55,253 bases of DNA, taken from assembly GCA_021805825.1 (NCBI GenBank), contig JAJZEC010000019.1, positions 1 through 55,253 on the forward strand, written 5' to 3'. How positions within the stretch are numbered: position 1 is the first letter of the stretch; the number at the start of each line of letters is the position of its first letter. Shown one piece after another: positions 53,945 through 55,253 of the stretch. A program made the position numbers and the translations under genes. This DNA comes from Pseudomonadota bacterium. GTDB lineage: Bacteria; Pseudomonadota; Gammaproteobacteria; Burkholderiales; Burkholderiaceae_C. The notes below the pieces were generated by a model, which made no database searches, had not been told where the DNA came from, and saw only the letters and a list, made by a program, of their open reading frames with translations.

Positions 53945-54826
53945 ATGAACGCATCCGCACGACCCCTACGCATCGGTTTCATCGGCCTGGGCATCATGGG
54001 CCGGAGCATGGCCGGGCACATCCTGGCCGCCGGCCATGACTTGCACGTGTACAGCCGCACCCGTGCGAAGGCCGAGGATCTGCTGCAGCGCGGAGCGCAT
54101 TGGTGCGAAAGCCCCGGCGAAGTGGCTGCGCGCAGCGAGGTCGTGATCACCATGGTCGGGCTGCCGTCGGATGTCGAGCAGGTCTACTTCGAAGTCCGGG
54201 GCATCCTGCAGAGCATGCGCGCGGGCACGCTGCTGGTGGACATGACGACCTCCAGTCCGGCGCTGGCCGCGCGCATTGCCGAGGCCGCGCGCGCCAAGGG
54301 CTGCGGAGCGCTCGACGCTCCGGTGTCCGGGGGCGACATCGGCGCGCGCGACGCCAAGCTGTCGATCATGGTGGGCGGCGCGCAGCGCGACTTCGATGCG
54401 GCGCTTCCGGTGCTGCGGCTGATGGGCAGCAACATCGTGCTGCAGGGAGGCGCCGGCGCCGGACAGCACACCAAGATGTGCAACCAGATCGTCATCGCCT
54501 CGACCATCGTCGGTGTCGCCGAGGGCATCGCCTATGCGCGCCGCGCCGGACTGGACGCGCGCACCGTGCTGCAGTCCATCGGCGGCGGCGCGGCATCGGG
54601 CTTCCAGCTCAACGTGCTGGGTGCGCGCATGATCGAAGGCGACTTCGCGCCGGGCTTCTTCGTCGAGCATTTCCTCAAGGATCTGGGCATCGCCCTCGGC
54701 GAGGCTTCGCGCATGGGCCTGCAACTGCCCGGGCTGGAACTGGCGCGCTCCCTGTACGAACGCCTGGCGGCGCGCGGCGGCGCGCGCGACGGCACGCAGG
54801 CGCTGCTCAAGCTGTACGCCGATTGA
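53945..54826 (+). CDS. 3-hydroxyisobutyrate dehydrogenase-family oxidoreductase (GarR/MmsB-like)
   Basis: The 293-residue protein has the N-terminal NAD(P)-binding FIGLGIMGRSMAGHILAAGH, the substrate signature DAPVSGGDIGARDAKLSIMVGG and the catalytic lysine region GAGQHTKMCNQI. The family includes tartronate-semialdehyde reductase (GarR) and 3-hydroxyisobutyrate dehydrogenase (MmsB). GarR is the closer guess from the FIGLGIMG and GQHTKMCNQ wording. No pathway genes are adjacent. It overlaps the convergent MFS remnant by 20 bases. Confidence 0.85.
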   Translation: MNASARPLRIGFIGLGIMGRSMAGHILAAGHDLHVYSRTRAKAEDLLQRGAHWCESPGEVAARSEVVITMVGLPSDVEQVYFEVRGILQSMRAGTLLVDMTTSSPALAARIAEAARAKGCGALDAPVSGGDIGARDAKLSIMVGGAQRDFDAALPVLRLMGSNIVLQGGAGAGQHTKMCNQIVIASTIVGVAEGIAYARRAGLDARTVLQSIGGGAASGFQLNVLGARMIEGDFAPGFFVEHFLKDLGIALGEASRMGLQLPGLELARSLYERLAARGGARDGTQALLKLYAD

Positions 54827-55172
54827 GCGCGGACAGGGTGGCCGCCAGGCCGGCGGTCAGGAGCGCGCAGCCGGCCAGCGGCGCGATGCCGCTCAGAGGC
54901 GAATGCGTCCAGTCCCACAGGCGGCCGCTGCCCATGGCCACCGTCATCGCGCAGCCGTAGCTGATGGTGAACATGCCCGCCGCGGTGCGCGGAACGTCGG
55001 CGGCCTCGCACAGCAGCGGGGGCAGCGCCAGCACCAGCACCAGGGTGCTCGAGTCGCTGAAGCCCAGCACGGCACTCCAGGCCACGAGGCCCCAGTCGCG
55101 CGACAGCAGGATGCCCACCACGGCCAGCAGGGACAGCAAGGCCGTGCCGACATAGGCCCCCGGAGTTCGACA
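54807..55172 (-). pseudogene. C-terminal remnant of an MFS transporter (CynX/cyanate-permease-like)
   Basis: About 120 residues (AYVGTALLSLLAVVGILLS through TAGLAATLSALNRRTA) cover roughly the last four helices of a major facilitator transporter. MFS proteins are about 400 residues; here the frame runs into an unrelated, basic N-terminal stretch (KNARKSLIH, PRKLPFRGW) within 90 bases of the window edge, so the first eight helices are missing. The fragment is in frame to its stop. It looks like a truncated gene cut by an insertion or rearrangement near 55160-55180. The open frame extends to an ATG at 55244, so a short protein is possible. Confidence 0.6.
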
Positions 55173-55179
55173 TCCCCAG

Positions 55180-55202
55180 CCCCGAAACGGGAGTTTTCGG
55201 GG
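55180..55202. repeat. Inverted repeat at the breakpoint of the truncated transporter gene
   Basis: CCCCGAAA (55180-55187) and TTTCGGGG (55195-55202) form an 8-bp stem with a 7-base loop, immediately beyond where MFS similarity stops. The sequence beyond it (55210-55253) is noticeably AT-richer. It may be the end of a mobile element that lies outside the window. Confidence 0.4.
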
Positions 55203-55253
55203 GGCGCTGTCCATATGAATCAAGGATTTACGCGCGTTTTTCACGGGTCGCTT

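Overview
The window is a high-GC chromosomal segment of a Gram-negative bacterium, most likely a betaproteobacterium of the Burkholderiales or a close relative. This is inferred from three things: the divergent mreBCD-mrdA-rodA / gatCAB-xth arrangement typical of that order, the cydDC/cydAB respiratory genes, and the type IV minor-pilin operon. Coding density is very high. No stretch above about 300 bases lacks a gene; the longest gaps (200-255 bases) are at 6868-7089, 11837-12091, 20035-20234, 24210-24459 and 46234-46472. I see no rRNA, tRNA, CRISPR array or complete mobile element, and no gene with a recognisable DNA-binding regulator domain.

Layout. 1-96: 3' end of a gene entering from the left. 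143-13414 (minus strand): a putrescine catabolism locus (puuC, puuP, spuC-type aminotransferase, puuA, puuD, puuB). A complete branched-chain-amino-acid-type ABC transporter (livF, livG, livM, livH, Tat-exported binding protein) lies between puuD and puuB. 13543-14046: a periplasmic DsrE-like protein. 14200-20034 (minus): cell-shape operon mreB-mreC-mreD-mrdA-rodA with translationally coupled overlaps. 20235-23529 (plus): gatCAB, the tRNA-dependent amidotransferase. 23568-25281: a DUF4124-type secreted protein facing xth, whose start codon abuts an 8-bp tandem repeat. 25321-26208: an EamA-family exporter.

26286-33124 (plus) is the most unusual block. It holds an asparagine-synthase-like amidotransferase, an acyl-AMP ligase, a stand-alone acyl carrier protein, an NAD-synthase-like amidating enzyme, a PrmC/HemK-like methyltransferase with an altered NPPY motif, and a double-GNAT protein. 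The last four genes are almost contiguous. Ligase plus carrier plus GNAT suggests activation and transfer of an acyl group, and the two ATP-dependent amidating enzymes suggest carboxamide formation. The product is unknown.

33099-38374 (minus): a cytoplasmic group 3b-type NAD(P)-linked [NiFe] hydrogenase operon (alpha, delta, gamma, beta) headed by a HupK/HoxV-like degenerate large-subunit paralogue. 38523-44986: cytochrome bd oxidase functions, with cydDC (plus) converging on cydA-cydB-cydX (minus); CydX carries an extra N-terminal membrane helix. 45199-46233: a SAM methyltransferase. 46473-52676 (plus): a type IV pilus minor-pilin operon (PilE-like, FimT, PilV, PilW, PilX, PilY1), the PilY1-like tip protein having a lectin-like N-terminus. 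52776-54826: a cupin, a small phospholipid-methyltransferase-like protein and a GarR/MmsB-type dehydrogenase. 54807-55172: the 3' remnant of an MFS transporter that breaks off near the right edge beside a hairpin, possibly a rearrangement junction.
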